Shown piece by piece: positions 53,747-63,385 of a stretch of 64,000 nt of DNA; within the stretch, counting starts at the first letter, position 1; every line of letters begins with the position of its first letter. Under the pieces are notes generated by a model that was given only the letters and a program-made list of their open reading frames with translations, ran no database searches and had not been told where the DNA came from. The DNA comes from Deinococcus depolymerans. Its GTDB lineage: Bacteria > Deinococcota > Deinococci > Deinococcales > Deinococcaceae. The position numbers were made by a program, and so were the translations under genes. Location of the stretch: NCBI RefSeq assembly GCF_039522025.1, contig NZ_BAAADB010000029.1:62001-126000 (forward strand), read 5' to 3'.

Positions 53747-54850
53747 TCAGGCGGAACGGGAACTGTCCGGCAGGAGCCGCTGCACGTCCGCGTACGCGCC
53801 GCGCACTGCCTCCACCAGCTGATCGCTGCTCAGCACGCCGCGCATGTCCAGCATGCTCACGATCTCGTGCGGGTCCAGGCTGGGGTTCGCGCAGGCGCGC
53901 AGCAGCCCGTAATGCACCACGCTGGTACCGGGCCGCGCGCCGCCCGCCGGGGTCCACGCCTCGCGCAGCATCGGCATCAGGCGCGCGGCGAACGCCAGGA
54001 TCTCCTCCCGGTGGCGCCGCAACTCCTTCTGCAGCGCCCCCACCGAGTGCACGCCCACGTAATGCAGCAGGCTCGCCAGTCGCTGCGGCCGCTCCGGGTC
54101 GGGCCAGCCGGTCAGCAGCAGCACGTTCAGCGCCCCGGCCACCCCGTCGTCCAGGTCCCGCACGGGCGCGATGCCCAGCAGGTGCTTCATGCTCTGCGCG
54201 TCGATGAACACGCTGTCCGGCGCCTCCTGCACCCGCTCGGGCAGTGTCGCGGCGTAATCGCGCGACAGGCGGTGCAGGGCCATGAACTCCTCGTCCGCCA
54301 TCTCCAGCAGGCCCGCCAGCCGGTAGAAACGCCGCTGCACCTCCCGCGGGATCGCCTCGCGGTTCTTGTACCCCAGGTCATGCTCGATCTCCGCCCAGGC
54401 ATGCTGGAGGATCGAACGGATCTGCACCTCGAACCCCATGCCCGCGAACGCCGCGAGTTCCGGCGTGTCCGGCGTGACCTGCACCACGTAATGCACGCCC
54501 ATGTACCCGAAGCGGTCCGGGTCGTGCATCTTGCTCTTGTCGATGGAGTTCTCCCAGTCCACGCGGTGGTTCGCCTCGATCAGGCGCGCCACGGCCCCCA
54601 CGTCCGACTCGAAGTACGTGATCACGCGCACCGCCACGAGGTCCGTCACGTCCGACAGCGACCGGTACCGGCCCGGCTTGCGGCGCAACTTGTCCTCCAG
54701 GCTCATGGGTTTCTTCACGCGGCCCGTGACGTGATGGATGTTCAGGCCCGCCTGCTCCAGCAGCCGCGACGTGTGCGCCACGGCCGCGTCCCGCAGCCCC
54801 TCGAACTGCGGCAGGTTCGTCTCGTAGTCCTTCACCAGCACGTCGTTCAT
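53747..54850 (-). CDS. RelA/SpoT synthetase-domain protein
   Basis: The 367-residue soluble protein has one (p)ppGpp-synthetase-type domain: [17 protein letters not shown] and [17 protein letters not shown], then [17 protein letters not shown] and [24 protein letters not shown] (written in two halves [12 protein letters not shown] and [12 protein letters not shown]). A C-terminal ~160-residue helical part follows, without HD hydrolase, TGS or ACT domains. It would make pyrophosphorylated nucleotides, or in some relatives pyrophosphorylate tRNA. The start at 54850 is ten bases after TATGCT. It is divergent from the amidase gene, only 45 bp away. The remote C-terminal domain is unassigned. Confidence 0.82.
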   Translation of the reverse strand: MNDVLVKDYETNLPQFEGLRDAAVAHTSRLLEQAGLNIHHVTGRVKKPMSLEDKLRRKPGRYRSLSDVTDLVAVRVITYFESDVGAVARLIEANHRVDWENSIDKSKMHDPDRFGYMGVHYVVQVTPDTPELAAFAGMGFEVQIRSILQHAWAEIEHDLGYKNREAIPREVQRRFYRLAGLLEMADEEFMALHRLSRDYAATLPERVQEAPDSVFIDAQSMKHLLGIAPVRDLDDGVAGALNVLLLTGWPDPERPQRLASLLHYVGVHSVGALQKELRRHREEILAFAARLMPMLREAWTPAGGARPGTSVVHYGLLRACANPSLDPHEIVSMLDMRGVLSSDQLVEAVRGAYADVQRLLPDSSRSA

Positions 54851-54895
54851 GAGTGACCGCAGCATACCCCCGCCGGGCCGTGCTACACCCTGAAG

Positions 54896-56833
54896 ATGCG
54901 CCCCACCCTGCCGCTGCTGGCCCTGATCGCCCTCCTGAGCGCCGGGACGCCGACCGGCCAGGCCGCCCCGCCCGCCCCGAACGGCGTGTTCGTCGCGTAC
55001 CCCCCGGACGGCCACCGCGTGCCGTTCGACCACGTGATCCTCGAAGGCCGCGTGCCGCCCGGCTCGACGCTGAGCGTCTCCGGCCGCGCCGTCCCCACCG
55101 GCCCGGACGGACTGTTCATGGAATGGTGGCCGCTCAGAGGCGGCGTGAACACCCTCACCCTGACCGCCCGGCAGGGAGGCCGCGTCACCGGCAACCGCAC
55201 CCTGCGCGTCACGCGCGCCGCCACGCCCATCCTGCCGACGCGGCCCACCCGCATCCTGCCCGGCAGTGTCACGCCCGCCCGGCCGGTCGAGTTCTGGGAC
55301 GCACCCGGCGACACGCCCGCCGAACGCCGCGTGACCGTCAGCGTGCAGGGCAGCGCCGGAGCGCGCGCCAGCGTCCGCCTCGGCAGCGCCGCGCCCACCC
55401 CCATGCGCGAGGGACCGCCCGGCACGTACCGCGCCGACCTGCCCGTCCCCCCGGCCCCCCAGGCCAGCGCCCCCCTGACCGTCACCCTGACCGGCCCGGA
55501 CGGCCGCACCGTCACCGCTGCCGCCCCCGGCCGCGTGACCGTGCAGAGCGGCGCCGCCCGCAGCGGCACCCAGCGCCCCGGACAGGTGCCGGGCCCCGGC
55601 CTGAACGCCAGCAGCACCGTCCTGACCACCCTGACCGGCCAGTCCCTGCTGTACCCCCGCACCGACATGACCTTCACCGTCGTCGGCCGGCAGGAAGGCG
55701 ACCTGCGCGTGCGCCTGACTGGCGGCCAGAGCGCCCTGATCACCGCTACGCAACTCGACCTGGGCGCCCCCGGCAGCGCCCCCCTCGCCTGGACCGGCGG
55801 CCCCGTCCAGCTGGAACCCGACCGACTGGACGCCCCCACCCTGGCAGTCACGCCCGACCCCGGCCCCGCCACCCCGCCCGGCGTGAACGACCTGCCCGCC
55901 CTGCCCCCCACCGAGGCCGGGAACGCCACCCCCCCACCGGCAGCACCGACCGTCCAGGCACCCACCCCGGCCGACCCCACCCGCCTCACCCTCCTGATCC
56001 CCACCGGACCCGCCCGGCCCCCGTTCACCCTCGAACAGACCGACCCGCGCACCCTCACCCTCACCCTCTTCGGCCCGCCCACCACACCCCTCACCCCGCC
56101 CGACCCGCACCCCCTGCTGGCCCGCACCGACCTGCAAACCACCCCCGGCACCACCCGCCTCACCCTCACCCTGAACGCCCCCGTCTGGGGTTTCACCGCC
56201 GACCACGACGGCCCCCACCTGCGCCTGAACGTCCGCACGCCCCCCACCCCCGACCCCACCCGCCCCCTGCAGGGCCGCACCCTCACCCTCGACCCCGGCC
56301 ACGGCGGCACCCAGAACGGCGGCGCCGGCAGCCTCGGCACCCCCGAAAAAGACCTCGTGCTGCCCATCACCCTCCGCGCCGCCGAACTCCTGCGTGCCCA
56401 GGGCGCCACCATCCACCTCACCCGCACCACCGACACCACCGTCGGCCTGTACGACCGCGGCCAGCTCGCCCACGACACAGGCAGCGACCTCCTCATCAGC
56501 GTCCACGCCAACGCCCTCCCCGACGGCCGCGACCCGCGCGGCATCCGCGGCCCCGAGATCTACTACACCCACCCCCAGGCCCACCCCCTCGCCGCCGCCC
56601 TCCTCGCCGCCCTCCGCGCCGGCCTCCCGGACCTCGGCCCCGGCGCCGGCCTGAAACCCGGCGCGGACCTCGCCCTCACCCGACCCACCAGCCAACCCAG
56701 CGTCCTGATCGAAACCGGGTACCTGACCGACCCCGGCAACCTGCGCCTGCTGAACAGCCCGGCCGGACAGGAACGGCTCGCTCAGGCCATCGCGGCGGGG
56801 GTTCTCGCGTACTACCGGGGGCTTGTGCGGTAA
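54896..56833 (+). CDS. N-acetylmuramoyl-L-alanine amidase (Amidase_3), intact
   Basis: The 645-residue protein starts with a signal peptide ([14 protein letters not shown], cleavage near QAA) and has several beta-rich, proline/threonine-rich domains. The C-terminal zinc amidase domain (~455-645) has all expected ligands: DPGHGG with H469, E484 in [15 protein letters not shown] with H537, and [10 protein letters not shown] with E606. It cleaves the muramoyl-alanine bond of peptidoglycan, probably during cell separation. A TACACC box (54884-54889) lies six bases before the ATG. The long repetitive middle (residues ~340-430) is unusually rich in Pro and Thr. Confidence 0.9.
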   Translation: MRPTLPLLALIALLSAGTPTGQAAPPAPNGVFVAYPPDGHRVPFDHVILEGRVPPGSTLSVSGRAVPTGPDGLFMEWWPLRGGVNTLTLTARQGGRVTGNRTLRVTRAATPILPTRPTRILPGSVTPARPVEFWDAPGDTPAERRVTVSVQGSAGARASVRLGSAAPTPMREGPPGTYRADLPVPPAPQASAPLTVTLTGPDGRTVTAAAPGRVTVQSGAARSGTQRPGQVPGPGLNASSTVLTTLTGQSLLYPRTDMTFTVVGRQEGDLRVRLTGGQSALITATQLDLGAPGSAPLAWTGGPVQLEPDRLDAPTLAVTPDPGPATPPGVNDLPALPPTEAGNATPPPAAPTVQAPTPADPTRLTLLIPTGPARPPFTLEQTDPRTLTLTLFGPPTTPLTPPDPHPLLARTDLQTTPGTTRLTLTLNAPVWGFTADHDGPHLRLNVRTPPTPDPTRPLQGRTLTLDPGHGGTQNGGAGSLGTPEKDLVLPITLRAAELLRAQGATIHLTRTTDTTVGLYDRGQLAHDTGSDLLISVHANALPDGRDPRGIRGPEIYYTHPQAHPLAAALLAALRAGLPDLGPGAGLKPGADLALTRPTSQPSVLIETGYLTDPGNLRLLNSPAGQERLAQAIAAGVLAYYRGLVR

Positions 56834-56862
56834 GGCTTGTTTGACTGCGCCTGCGGCGGGCT

Positions 56863-57172
56863 GCCCCACCCCCCAACCCCCATCCCCAGGGGGGCAACGT
56901 CTTCGCCGCGCAGGGCGGCCTGCGCGTTGACGCCAGATCTACACCCGCGCCTGGAACCTGGTAGCGGGGGAGCTTTCGTTGGCACTGGGCAGGTATTTCG
57001 CGGGCGTTCGTTGTGGGTGTCGGGCGGGTTCGGCCACGCCTCACACACCATCCTTCGCTCCCGCGCCGTGCGCCCCGCGCGCTACGCGCACGACGGGCCT
57101 GGTTGCCATGACGGTCGCATTCAAGGCTCCCCTTGAGGGGAGCTGTCAGCGAAGCTGACTGAGGGGTCCTGC
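56863..57172 (+). repeat. composite intergenic repeat, copy B
   Basis: Starts 30 bp after the amidase stop codon with CCCCACCCCCCAACCCCC and AGGGGGGCAACG, but a ~60-bp insertion (GTCTTCGCCGCGCAGGGCGG onward) interrupts the conserved stretch before TTGGCACTGGGCAGGTATTT. It ends with GGCTCCCCTTGAGGGGAGCTG and the TCAGCGAAGCTGACTGAGGGG segment, which is then amplified in the 18-bp tandem array. Confidence 0.8.
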
Positions 57173-57268
57173 GAAGCAGAGGGGTCCTGCGAAGCAGAGG
57201 GGTCCTGCGAAGCAGAGGGGTCCTGCGAAGCAGAGGGGTCCTGCGAAGCAGATGGGTCCCGCGAAGCA
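57161..57268 (+). repeat. 18-bp tandem array at the end of composite repeat B
   Basis: GAGGGGTCCTGCGAAGCA repeats exactly five times (57161-57250), followed by one variant (GATGGGTCCCGCGAAGCA, 57251-57268) and a partial GGTGGGT. It multiplies the final GAGGGGTCC plus flanking GCGAAGCA of the composite repeat. Confidence 0.95.
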
Positions 57269-57321
57269 GGTGGGTTGCCCTTCCCACATCGCGCTGCTTC
57301 CTTCCCCCGTACCATCTGGTC

Positions 57322-58011
57322 ATGAGTGTCGTTCGGCCGGTGACGTTGGTGACGGGAGCTGCGGGTGGGATTGGGGCGGCGTTGGCGCGGCGGTTGGCGT
57401 CTTCGCATGATCTGATCCTGTCGGGGCGGAATGTGGGGGCGCTGGAGGCCCTGTGTGCGGAGGTGGGGGGTGCGGCGCTGGTGCTGGACCTGACGCGCCC
57501 GGAATCGTTCGAGGACGCGCTGGCGGGGGTGGGGCGCGTGTCGAACGTGGTGCACAACGCGGGCGTGGTGGAACTGGGCGCGGTGGCGGAGCAGAAGCAT
57601 GCGGTGTGGTCGCACACGCTGGCGGTGAACGTGGTCGCCCCGGCGGAGTTGACGCGGCTGCTGTTGCCGCGCGTGCGCGTCGAGCGGGGGTCGGTGGTGT
57701 TCGTGAACAGTGGTGCGGGCCTGCGCGCGAACGCGGGGTGGGGGAGTTACGCGGCCAGCAAGTTCGGCCTGAAGGCGCTGGCGGACGCCCTGCGGGAGGA
57801 GGAGGCGGGCGCCGGGGTGCGCGTGTCGAGCGTGTACCCGGGCCGCACGGCGACGCCCATGCAGGCGAAGGTGCGCGCTCAGGAGGGCGCGGCGTACACG
57901 CCGGAGGCGTTCATCGATCCGGATTCGGTGGCGGCCACCATCGAGTTCGTGCTGAACGCCCCGCGCGACGCGACGCTGCCGGACGTGAGCGTGCGCCCCG
58001 GCCCCCGCTGA
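57322..58011 (+). CDS. SDR-family oxidoreductase
   Basis: The 229-residue protein has TGAAGGIG at residues 11-18, NAGVV in the expected place (~78-82), the serine in FVNSGAG and the Y143/K147 pair in YAASK. It is a cytoplasmic short-chain dehydrogenase of unknown substrate. Its final bases overlap the next start by one base (TGATG), so it is coupled to the TrxR-like gene. TACCAT (57310-57315) ends six bases before the ATG, giving a leaderless start shortly after the tandem array. Confidence 0.85.
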   Translation: MSVVRPVTLVTGAAGGIGAALARRLASSHDLILSGRNVGALEALCAEVGGAALVLDLTRPESFEDALAGVGRVSNVVHNAGVVELGAVAEQKHAVWSHTLAVNVVAPAELTRLLLPRVRVERGSVVFVNSGAGLRANAGWGSYAASKFGLKALADALREEEAGAGVRVSSVYPGRTATPMQAKVRAQEGAAYTPEAFIDPDSVAATIEFVLNAPRDATLPDVSVRPGPR

Positions 58012-59042
58012 TGGGCACGCCGGTGGCGGACTTGCCGCCCCCCCGGGCAGGTCGGGTGCAGGCGGACCTGCTGGACGTGGTGATCGTCGGGGCAGGCCCG
58101 GCGGGCCTGAGTGCCGCGCTGACGCTGGGCCGCTCGCGGCGGCGGGTGCTGCTGCTGGACGGCGGCCCGCCCCGCAACGCGAGCGTGTCGGCCGGGCACG
58201 GACTCATCACGCGCGACGGGATGCACCCGGCGGACCTGAAAGCGCAGGCGCTGGCGGACCTCGCGCCGTACGACGTGACCGTCTGCGCCGACGGTGCGCG
58301 CGAGGTGCGCCGCGACCCCGACGGGGCGTTCGCCGTGCGGGTCGGTCAGGACTGGCACCGCACGCGCGTGCTGCTGTTCGCCACCGGCGTGCAGGACGTC
58401 CTGCCGGCCGTGCCGGGCCTGCGGGACCGCTGGGGGCAGGGTGTGTACCACTGTCCGTACTGCGACGGCTGGGAACACGAGGGCCGCGCGCTCGCCGTGT
58501 ACGGCTGCGGCCAGAGCGCTCACCACCTGGCCCTGACGGTCCGGGCGTGGTCGGACCGCGTGACCCTGATCTGCGATGGCGACCCGGCCCTCACGCCCGA
58601 ACAGACCCGCGATCTGCGCCGCGTCGGCGTCCGCATCCGCACGGAAGCTGTCCGTCACCTGCGCGGCGGTCCCCTCGAAGACCAGCCGGTGTGCGTCACC
58701 TTCCGGGGCGCGCCGCCCCTCCTGGTGGACGCCGTGTTCCTCGCGCCCGAACAGCAGCAGGGCAGCCACCTGCCCGCCTCGCTCGGCTGCCACCTGAGCG
58801 ACCGGGGCCGCGTGCAGGTCGACGACCAGCAGGAAACCAGCGTCCCCGGCGTGTTCGCCGTGGGCGACATGACCGGCGCCCCGCAGTACGTGGTGCAGGC
58901 CGCCGCCGCTGGAATGCACGCCGCGCAGGTCATCAACACCCGCCTCATCCACGCGGCCGTGCATTCCCTGGGCGCCGCGTTCCACAAGACCCCCGATGAC
59001 GGCGCAGAAGTGCCCCGCCCCCCCGAAGCCGACGATGAGTAG
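58011..59042 (+). CDS. thioredoxin-reductase-like flavoprotein
   Basis: The 343-residue protein has an N-terminal FAD site VIVGAGPAGLSAALTLGRS (~24-42) and the redox motif CPYCDG with C148/C151, matching the CxxC of TrxR/AhpF-type enzymes. An NADPH site follows (YGCGQSAHHLAL, where TrxR has a GGGDSA-type motif), then a final GVFAVGDMTGAPQYVVQAAAAGMHAA (in parts GVFAVGDMTGAP and QYVVQAAAAGMHAA). It could reduce thioredoxin or another disulfide protein. The ATG at 58011 overlaps the SDR stop codon. It ends 12 bp before the HAD gene. Confidence 0.82.
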   Translation: MGTPVADLPPPRAGRVQADLLDVVIVGAGPAGLSAALTLGRSRRRVLLLDGGPPRNASVSAGHGLITRDGMHPADLKAQALADLAPYDVTVCADGAREVRRDPDGAFAVRVGQDWHRTRVLLFATGVQDVLPAVPGLRDRWGQGVYHCPYCDGWEHEGRALAVYGCGQSAHHLALTVRAWSDRVTLICDGDPALTPEQTRDLRRVGVRIRTEAVRHLRGGPLEDQPVCVTFRGAPPLLVDAVFLAPEQQQGSHLPASLGCHLSDRGRVQVDDQQETSVPGVFAVGDMTGAPQYVVQAAAAGMHAAQVINTRLIHAAVHSLGAAFHKTPDDGAEVPRPPEADDE

Positions 59043-59051
59043 CATACTCGT

Positions 59052-59681
59052 GTGAGTATCCACGCCATCCTCTTCGACCTCGACGGCACCCTCCACGACC
59101 GCGCCGCCACCCTCCGCGCGTGGCTCGCCGAACACACCCGGCAGTTCAGCCTCCCCGACACCTACGCCCCCCGCTTCCTCGAACTCGAAGATCACGGCTA
59201 CCGCCCCAAAGCCCAGGTCATCCCCCAGCTCGTGCAGGAACTCGGCCTCCCACACCACCCCCAGACCCTCCTCGACACCTACGCCCACCACGTCCGGCAC
59301 GCCGTCCCCATGCCCCACGCGCACGCCGTCCTGCGCGAACTCCGCGCGCGGGGCGTCCGCACCGGCATCGTCACCAACGGCTGGGAAGACCTCCAGCGCA
59401 CCTGCGCCGACCGCTGCGGCCTCACCGACCTGATCGACGACCTCGTCATCAGCCGAGCCGTCGGCCTCAGCAAACCCGACCCGGCCATCTACCGGCTCGC
59501 GCTGAACCACCTCGGCGTCAGCGCCCAGCACACATGGTTCGTGGGCGACTCGCCCCGCAACGACATCGCCGGGCCGCAGGCGGTGGGGCTGTGCGCCGCG
59601 TGGCTCCCCACCACGCACCCGCTTCAGGGCAAGGTTCCGGACGTGATTCTTCGGGATCTGCGGGATGTGCTGGGGTTGTAG
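59052..59681 (+). CDS. HAD-superfamily hydrolase
   Basis: The 209-residue phosphatase-type protein has HAD motif I FDLDGT (8-13), motif II in GIVTNG, motif III around KPDPAIY and motif IV GDSPRNDIAGPQAVG. The cap between motifs I and II is a small helical type (C1). It probably acts on a small phosphorylated metabolite; the substrate cannot be deduced. The GTG at 59052 has TAGCAT (59040-59045) six bases upstream, overlapping the stop codon of the TrxR-like gene, so it may also have its own promoter inside that gene's end. Confidence 0.85.
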   Translation: MSIHAILFDLDGTLHDRAATLRAWLAEHTRQFSLPDTYAPRFLELEDHGYRPKAQVIPQLVQELGLPHHPQTLLDTYAHHVRHAVPMPHAHAVLRELRARGVRTGIVTNGWEDLQRTCADRCGLTDLIDDLVISRAVGLSKPDPAIYRLALNHLGVSAQHTWFVGDSPRNDIAGPQAVGLCAAWLPTTHPLQGKVPDVILRDLRDVLGL

Positions 59682-59690
59682 GTGGTCTTT

Positions 59691-59956
59691 CCCCACCCCC
59701 CAGCCCCCTACCCCAGGGGGGCAGGGGGGGCTTACGTTGGCACTGGGCAGGTATTTCGCGGGCATTCATGGTGGGTATCGGGCGGGTTTGGCCACGCCTC
59801 ACACGCCATCCTCTGCTGCGCAGCTCTGCGAGTCCGCCCCCGCGCCGTCCGCCCCGCGCGCTGCGCGCACGACGGGCCTCGTGGCGACGACGGTTAGGTC
59901 AGCCAGTCTCTAGGCTCCCCTTGAGGGGAGCTGTCGCCGCAGGCGACTGAGGGGTC
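59691..59956 (+). repeat. composite intergenic repeat, copy C
   Basis: Starts ten bases after the HAD stop codon. The order matches copy A: CCCCACCCCCCAGCCCCC...AGGGGGGCAGGGGG, TACGTTGGCACTGGGCAGG, GTATTTCGCGGGC, GGGTATCGGGCGGG, CTCACACGCCATCCTC, CTGCGAGTCCGC, CGCGCACGACGGGC, and finally GGCTCCCCTTGAGGGGAGC with GTCGCCGCAGGCGACTGAGGGGTCC. Confidence 0.8.
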
Positions 59957-60059
59957 CCCTGCGAAGCAGCTGTGTTCCGCTGTTCCGCTGCGAATCAGCC
60001 CGCCCTTCCCACGCTCCCTTCCCACGCTCGGTACCCTTGCGGCGCGTACCATCGGGGGT

Positions 60060-62555
60060 GTGAGTTCTTTCGTGTTGCCGATTGCGGAGGTGGTGCCTGC
60101 GGTGCGTGGGGCGCTGGCGGCGCATTCGTTGGTTGTGGTGCAGGCGCCTCCGGGGGCGGGGAAGAGTACGGGGTTGCCGCTGGAGTTGCTGGGCGAGCCG
60201 TGGTTGGCGGGGCGTGGGATCGTGATGCTGCAGCCGCGGCGGGTGGCGGCGCGGGCGGTGGCGGCGCGGCTGGCGGAGGGGCTGGGGGAGGAGGTCGGTG
60301 GGACGGTCGGGTACCGGGTGCGGTTCGATTCGCGGGTGTCGGCGGCGACGCGCCTGGAGGTCGTGACGGAGGGCATCCTGACGCGGCGGCTTCAGCGGGA
60401 TCCGGAGCTGTCGGGGGTGGGGCTGGTGATCCTGGATGAGTTTCACGAGCGGAGCCTGAACGCGGATCTGGCGCTGGCGCTGCTGCGGGAGGTGCAGGGG
60501 GCGCTGCGGGATGATCTGCGGGTGCTGGTGATGAGTGCCACGCTGGACCCGGAGTTGCCGGGGCGGCTGGGGGCGCCGCTGGTCGAGAGTGCCGGGCGGG
60601 CGTTTCCGGTCGAGGTCCGCTACCTGCCCACGGATCCGGTGGGCCGGGTGGAGGATCTGGTGGCGCGGCAGGTGCGGGTGGCGCTGGAGTCGGAGCCGGG
60701 GGACGTGCTGGCGTTCCTGCCGGGCGTGCGCGAGATCCGCGCGGCGGCGGCGGCGCTGTCGGACGTGGACGCGGCCGTGCTGCCGCTGTACGGGGACCTG
60801 CCGGTGCGGGAGCAGGCGCGGGCGCTACGGCCCGATCCGGGGGGGCGGCGCAAGGTGGTGCTGGCGACCAGCATCGCGGAGACCTCGCTGACCATTGACG
60901 GGGTGCGGGTGGTCGTGGACGGCGGCCTGAGCCGCACGCAGCAGTTCGATCCGGCCAGTGGACTGTCGCGGATGGTGACGGGCCGGGTCACGCGGGACGC
61001 GGCGACGCAGCGGGCGGGCCGCGCGGGGCGCACCGCGCCGGGCGTCGCGTACCGCCTGTGGAGCGAGCGGACGCAGCCGCTGCTGCCGGCCGCGCGCCCG
61101 CCGGAGGTCATGGAGGCGGACCTCGCGCCGTTGACGCTGGAACTCGCGCAGTGGGGCGTGCCGGACCCGGCGGACCTGCACTGGCTGGACGTCCCCCCGG
61201 CCCGGCGCATCGAGACGGCGCGGGGCGTGCTGCGGGACCTGGGTGCGCTGGACGGGGCGGGCCGCGTGACGCCGGAGGGCGCGCGCCTGCTGGACTTCCC
61301 CACGCATCCGCGTCTGGCGCACCTGCTGACCGCGCCGGGCGACGCGGCGCTGGCGGCGGACGTGGCGGCGCTGCTGGAGGAACGCGACCCGCTCCCACCG
61401 GGGTCCGGGGCGGACCTGACCGAGCGTGTGGCGGCCCTGCGTGCGTGGCGGCGCGGGGAGCGCACGCCCGGTGACGTGGGCGTGCTGGAGCGGATCGAGC
61501 GGCTGTCCCGGCAGTGGCGGACCCTGCTGAAGGTCCGGCCGGACGACTCGGTGCCGGACGGGTTCGCGGTGGGCGCGCTGATCGTGCGGGCGTACCCGGA
61601 ACGCGCCGCGCTGGCCCGCGAGGAGACCAGCGGTCTGCGCCGGGGCCGGTTCCTGCTGGCGGGCGGGCAGGGGGCCGCGCTGCCCGAGGGGGACGGTCTG
61701 GCGGGCGTGCGGGCGCTGGCGGTGGCGCACCTGGACGCCACTCCCATGAGTGCCGCGCAGGCCGAGGGTCGCGTGTTCCTGGCCGCGCCGCTGGACCCGG
61801 CCGCGCTGGACGCCGGGGCCGCGTGGGTGGACGCGGTGCGCTGGGACGCCCGCACCGGCACGCTGGTCGCGCAGCGTGAGCGGCGCTTCGGGGCGCTGAT
61901 GCTTGAAGCCCGGCCCCTGCGTGACCTGCCCGCCGGGGCGCGGCTGGACGCGCTGGCCGGGGCGATCCGTGAGGAGGGCCTGCACCTGCTGACCTTCAGC
62001 GCCGAGGCGCAGGCGCTGCGGGACCGCGTGGAGTCCGTCCGGGCGTGGCGGCCCGACGAGACCGACTGGCCGGACCTGAGTGACGCCGCGCTGCTGGAGA
62101 CCCTGGAGGACTGGCTGGGACCGCACCTGGGCGCGGCCCGCTCGCGGGAGGACCTGGGCCGCCTGAACCTCCTGCCGGCCGTGCAGGCGCGGCTGCCCTG
62201 GCCGCTCCCGGCCCGGCTGGACGAACTGGCCCCCACGCACCTGACGGTGCCCACCGGCAGCCGCATCCGGCTGACGTACCGCCCCGGCGAGGCCCCGATC
62301 CTGGCCGTGAAGTTGCAGGAACTGTTCGGGCTGGCCGACACGCCCGCCGTGAACGGGGGCCGCACGCCCGTCCTGCTGCACCTGCTGTCCCCGGCGGGGC
62401 GGCCCGTGCAGGTCACGCAGGACCTGCGTTCCTTCTGGAATTCCTCGTATTTCGAGGTGCGTAAGGACCTGCGCGGCCGTTACCCCAGGCACCCCTGGCC
62501 CGACGATCCCTGGACGCACGCCCCCATGAAGGGCACCAAGAAACGGGGCGTGTGA
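60060..62555 (+). CDS. hrpB: ATP-dependent helicase HrpB (DEAH/RHA family)
   Basis: The 831-residue helicase has Walker A PPGAGKST (~29-36), motif Ia QPRRVAARAVA, motif II LDEFHERS (DEFH, ~125), motif III MSATLDPEL, motif V ATSIAETSLTIDGVRVVVD and motif VI TQRAGRAGRTAPG. It ends with the HrpB C-terminal region, including the conserved end FWNSSYFEVRKDLRGRYPRHPWPDDP (in halves FWNSSYFEVRKDLRG and RYPRHPWPDDP). HrpB is an RNA/DNA-dependent NTPase of still unclear role. The start is GTG with TACCAT seven bases upstream. It overlaps the methyltransferase gene by 4 bp. Confidence 0.92.
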   Translation: MSSFVLPIAEVVPAVRGALAAHSLVVVQAPPGAGKSTGLPLELLGEPWLAGRGIVMLQPRRVAARAVAARLAEGLGEEVGGTVGYRVRFDSRVSAATRLEVVTEGILTRRLQRDPELSGVGLVILDEFHERSLNADLALALLREVQGALRDDLRVLVMSATLDPELPGRLGAPLVESAGRAFPVEVRYLPTDPVGRVEDLVARQVRVALESEPGDVLAFLPGVREIRAAAAALSDVDAAVLPLYGDLPVREQARALRPDPGGRRKVVLATSIAETSLTIDGVRVVVDGGLSRTQQFDPASGLSRMVTGRVTRDAATQRAGRAGRTAPGVAYRLWSERTQPLLPAARPPEVMEADLAPLTLELAQWGVPDPADLHWLDVPPARRIETARGVLRDLGALDGAGRVTPEGARLLDFPTHPRLAHLLTAPGDAALAADVAALLEERDPLPPGSGADLTERVAALRAWRRGERTPGDVGVLERIERLSRQWRTLLKVRPDDSVPDGFAVGALIVRAYPERAALAREETSGLRRGRFLLAGGQGAALPEGDGLAGVRALAVAHLDATPMSAAQAEGRVFLAAPLDPAALDAGAAWVDAVRWDARTGTLVAQRERRFGALMLEARPLRDLPAGARLDALAGAIREEGLHLLTFSAEAQALRDRVESVRAWRPDETDWPDLSDAALLETLEDWLGPHLGAARSREDLGRLNLLPAVQARLPWPLPARLDELAPTHLTVPTGSRIRLTYRPGEAPILAVKLQELFGLADTPAVNGGRTPVLLHLLSPAGRPVQVTQDLRSFWNSSYFEVRKDLRGRYPRHPWPDDPWTHAPMKGTKKRGV

Positions 62556-63295
62556 CGGACGCGCGCCGGGACGACCTGATCGCCGCGCTGTACGGCCCGG
62601 TCGGCTGGCCGCGCGCCCGGCAGATTGCGCGCAGACTGCGGCCGTATGTGCCCGCTGGCAGCACCCTGCTGGACCTGGGGGCGGGGACCGGCCACACCGG
62701 GGCACTCCTGGCCCGGCAGGGCTGGGCGGTGACGCTGGCGGACGTGCCGCCGCATCCCGGCGCGTGGGGGCAGCGCCTGATCGCGCACCCCTGCGCCCGC
62801 ACGCTCGCGCGGCGCGGCGGCCTGAGCCGCGTGCTGTGCCGGGGCCGCCTGCCGTTCCCGGATGGTCAGTTCGGCGTGACGCTGCTGGCGTTCGTGCTGC
62901 ACCACTGCCCGGACCCGCTGGCCGTGCTGCGCGAGGCGGCGCGCGTGTCGGGCCGCGTGATCGTCATCGAGGACCTGGAGGAGGGTGGGCGCAGGCCGGG
63001 CCGCGCCGGACAGTGGCTGGACGCCCTGCTGAACCTGGAGGCCGGGCATCCGCACGCGCACCGCTCGCAGGCCGACTGGCACGCCCTGTTCCACGCCACC
63101 GGATTGCAGGTGCACGCGCAGGCGCACTGGACGACCCGCCCGCTGGGTATCCGCACCGGGCACACGCTGTTCGACCTGCGCCCGGCAGGGGAGAGCCGGG
63201 CAGCAGAGAGCCCGCCGGGAGAGGCGGGCGGGGGCTCATACGGACTCCGATTGAATGGACTGCAAAGACCATTCAATCCGAGCGGATGCGAGTAG
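62552..63295 (+). CDS. SAM-dependent methyltransferase, C-terminus encoded by a repeat
   Basis: The 247-residue protein has a class I methyltransferase motif TLLDLGAGTGHTGALLA (~38-54), an acidic VTLADV strand, FPDGQFGVTLLAFVLHH (motif IV) and VIVIEDLEEGG. A SAM methyltransferase acting on a small molecule or lipid is likely. The GTG start overlaps the hrpB stop. From 63238 the frame runs into repeat copy 10, so the last 18 residues (YGLRLNGLQRPFNPSGCE) come from the repeat and the stop codon TAG is inside it. Confidence 0.8.
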   Translation: MTDARRDDLIAALYGPVGWPRARQIARRLRPYVPAGSTLLDLGAGTGHTGALLARQGWAVTLADVPPHPGAWGQRLIAHPCARTLARRGGLSRVLCRGRLPFPDGQFGVTLLAFVLHHCPDPLAVLREAARVSGRVIVIEDLEEGGRRPGRAGQWLDALLNLEAGHPHAHRSQADWHALFHATGLQVHAQAHWTTRPLGIRTGHTLFDLRPAGESRAAESPPGEAGGGSYGLRLNGLQRPFNPSGCE

Positions 63296-63373
63296 GAGCT
63301 GGGCGGGTTCCGGACGTGGAGTTGACGACCCGGTGCCGTTCCGGGTTGTCAACGAAACAAACGGAATCCGTAT
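63238..63373 (+). repeat. ATACGG repeat copy 10 (short form), inside the methyltransferase 3' end
   Basis: A 136-bp element starting in the coding frame of the methyltransferase gene. Hairpin A is GATTGAATGG with CCATTCAATC. The middle hairpin is absent (GAGTAGGAGCTGGGCGGG). Hairpin C is GTTGACGACCCGG with CCGGGTTGTCAAC. It ends AACGGAATCCGTAT, 12 bp from the small ORF coupled to ddrA. Confidence 0.92.
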
Positions 63374-63385
63374 CATAGGGGTTGT

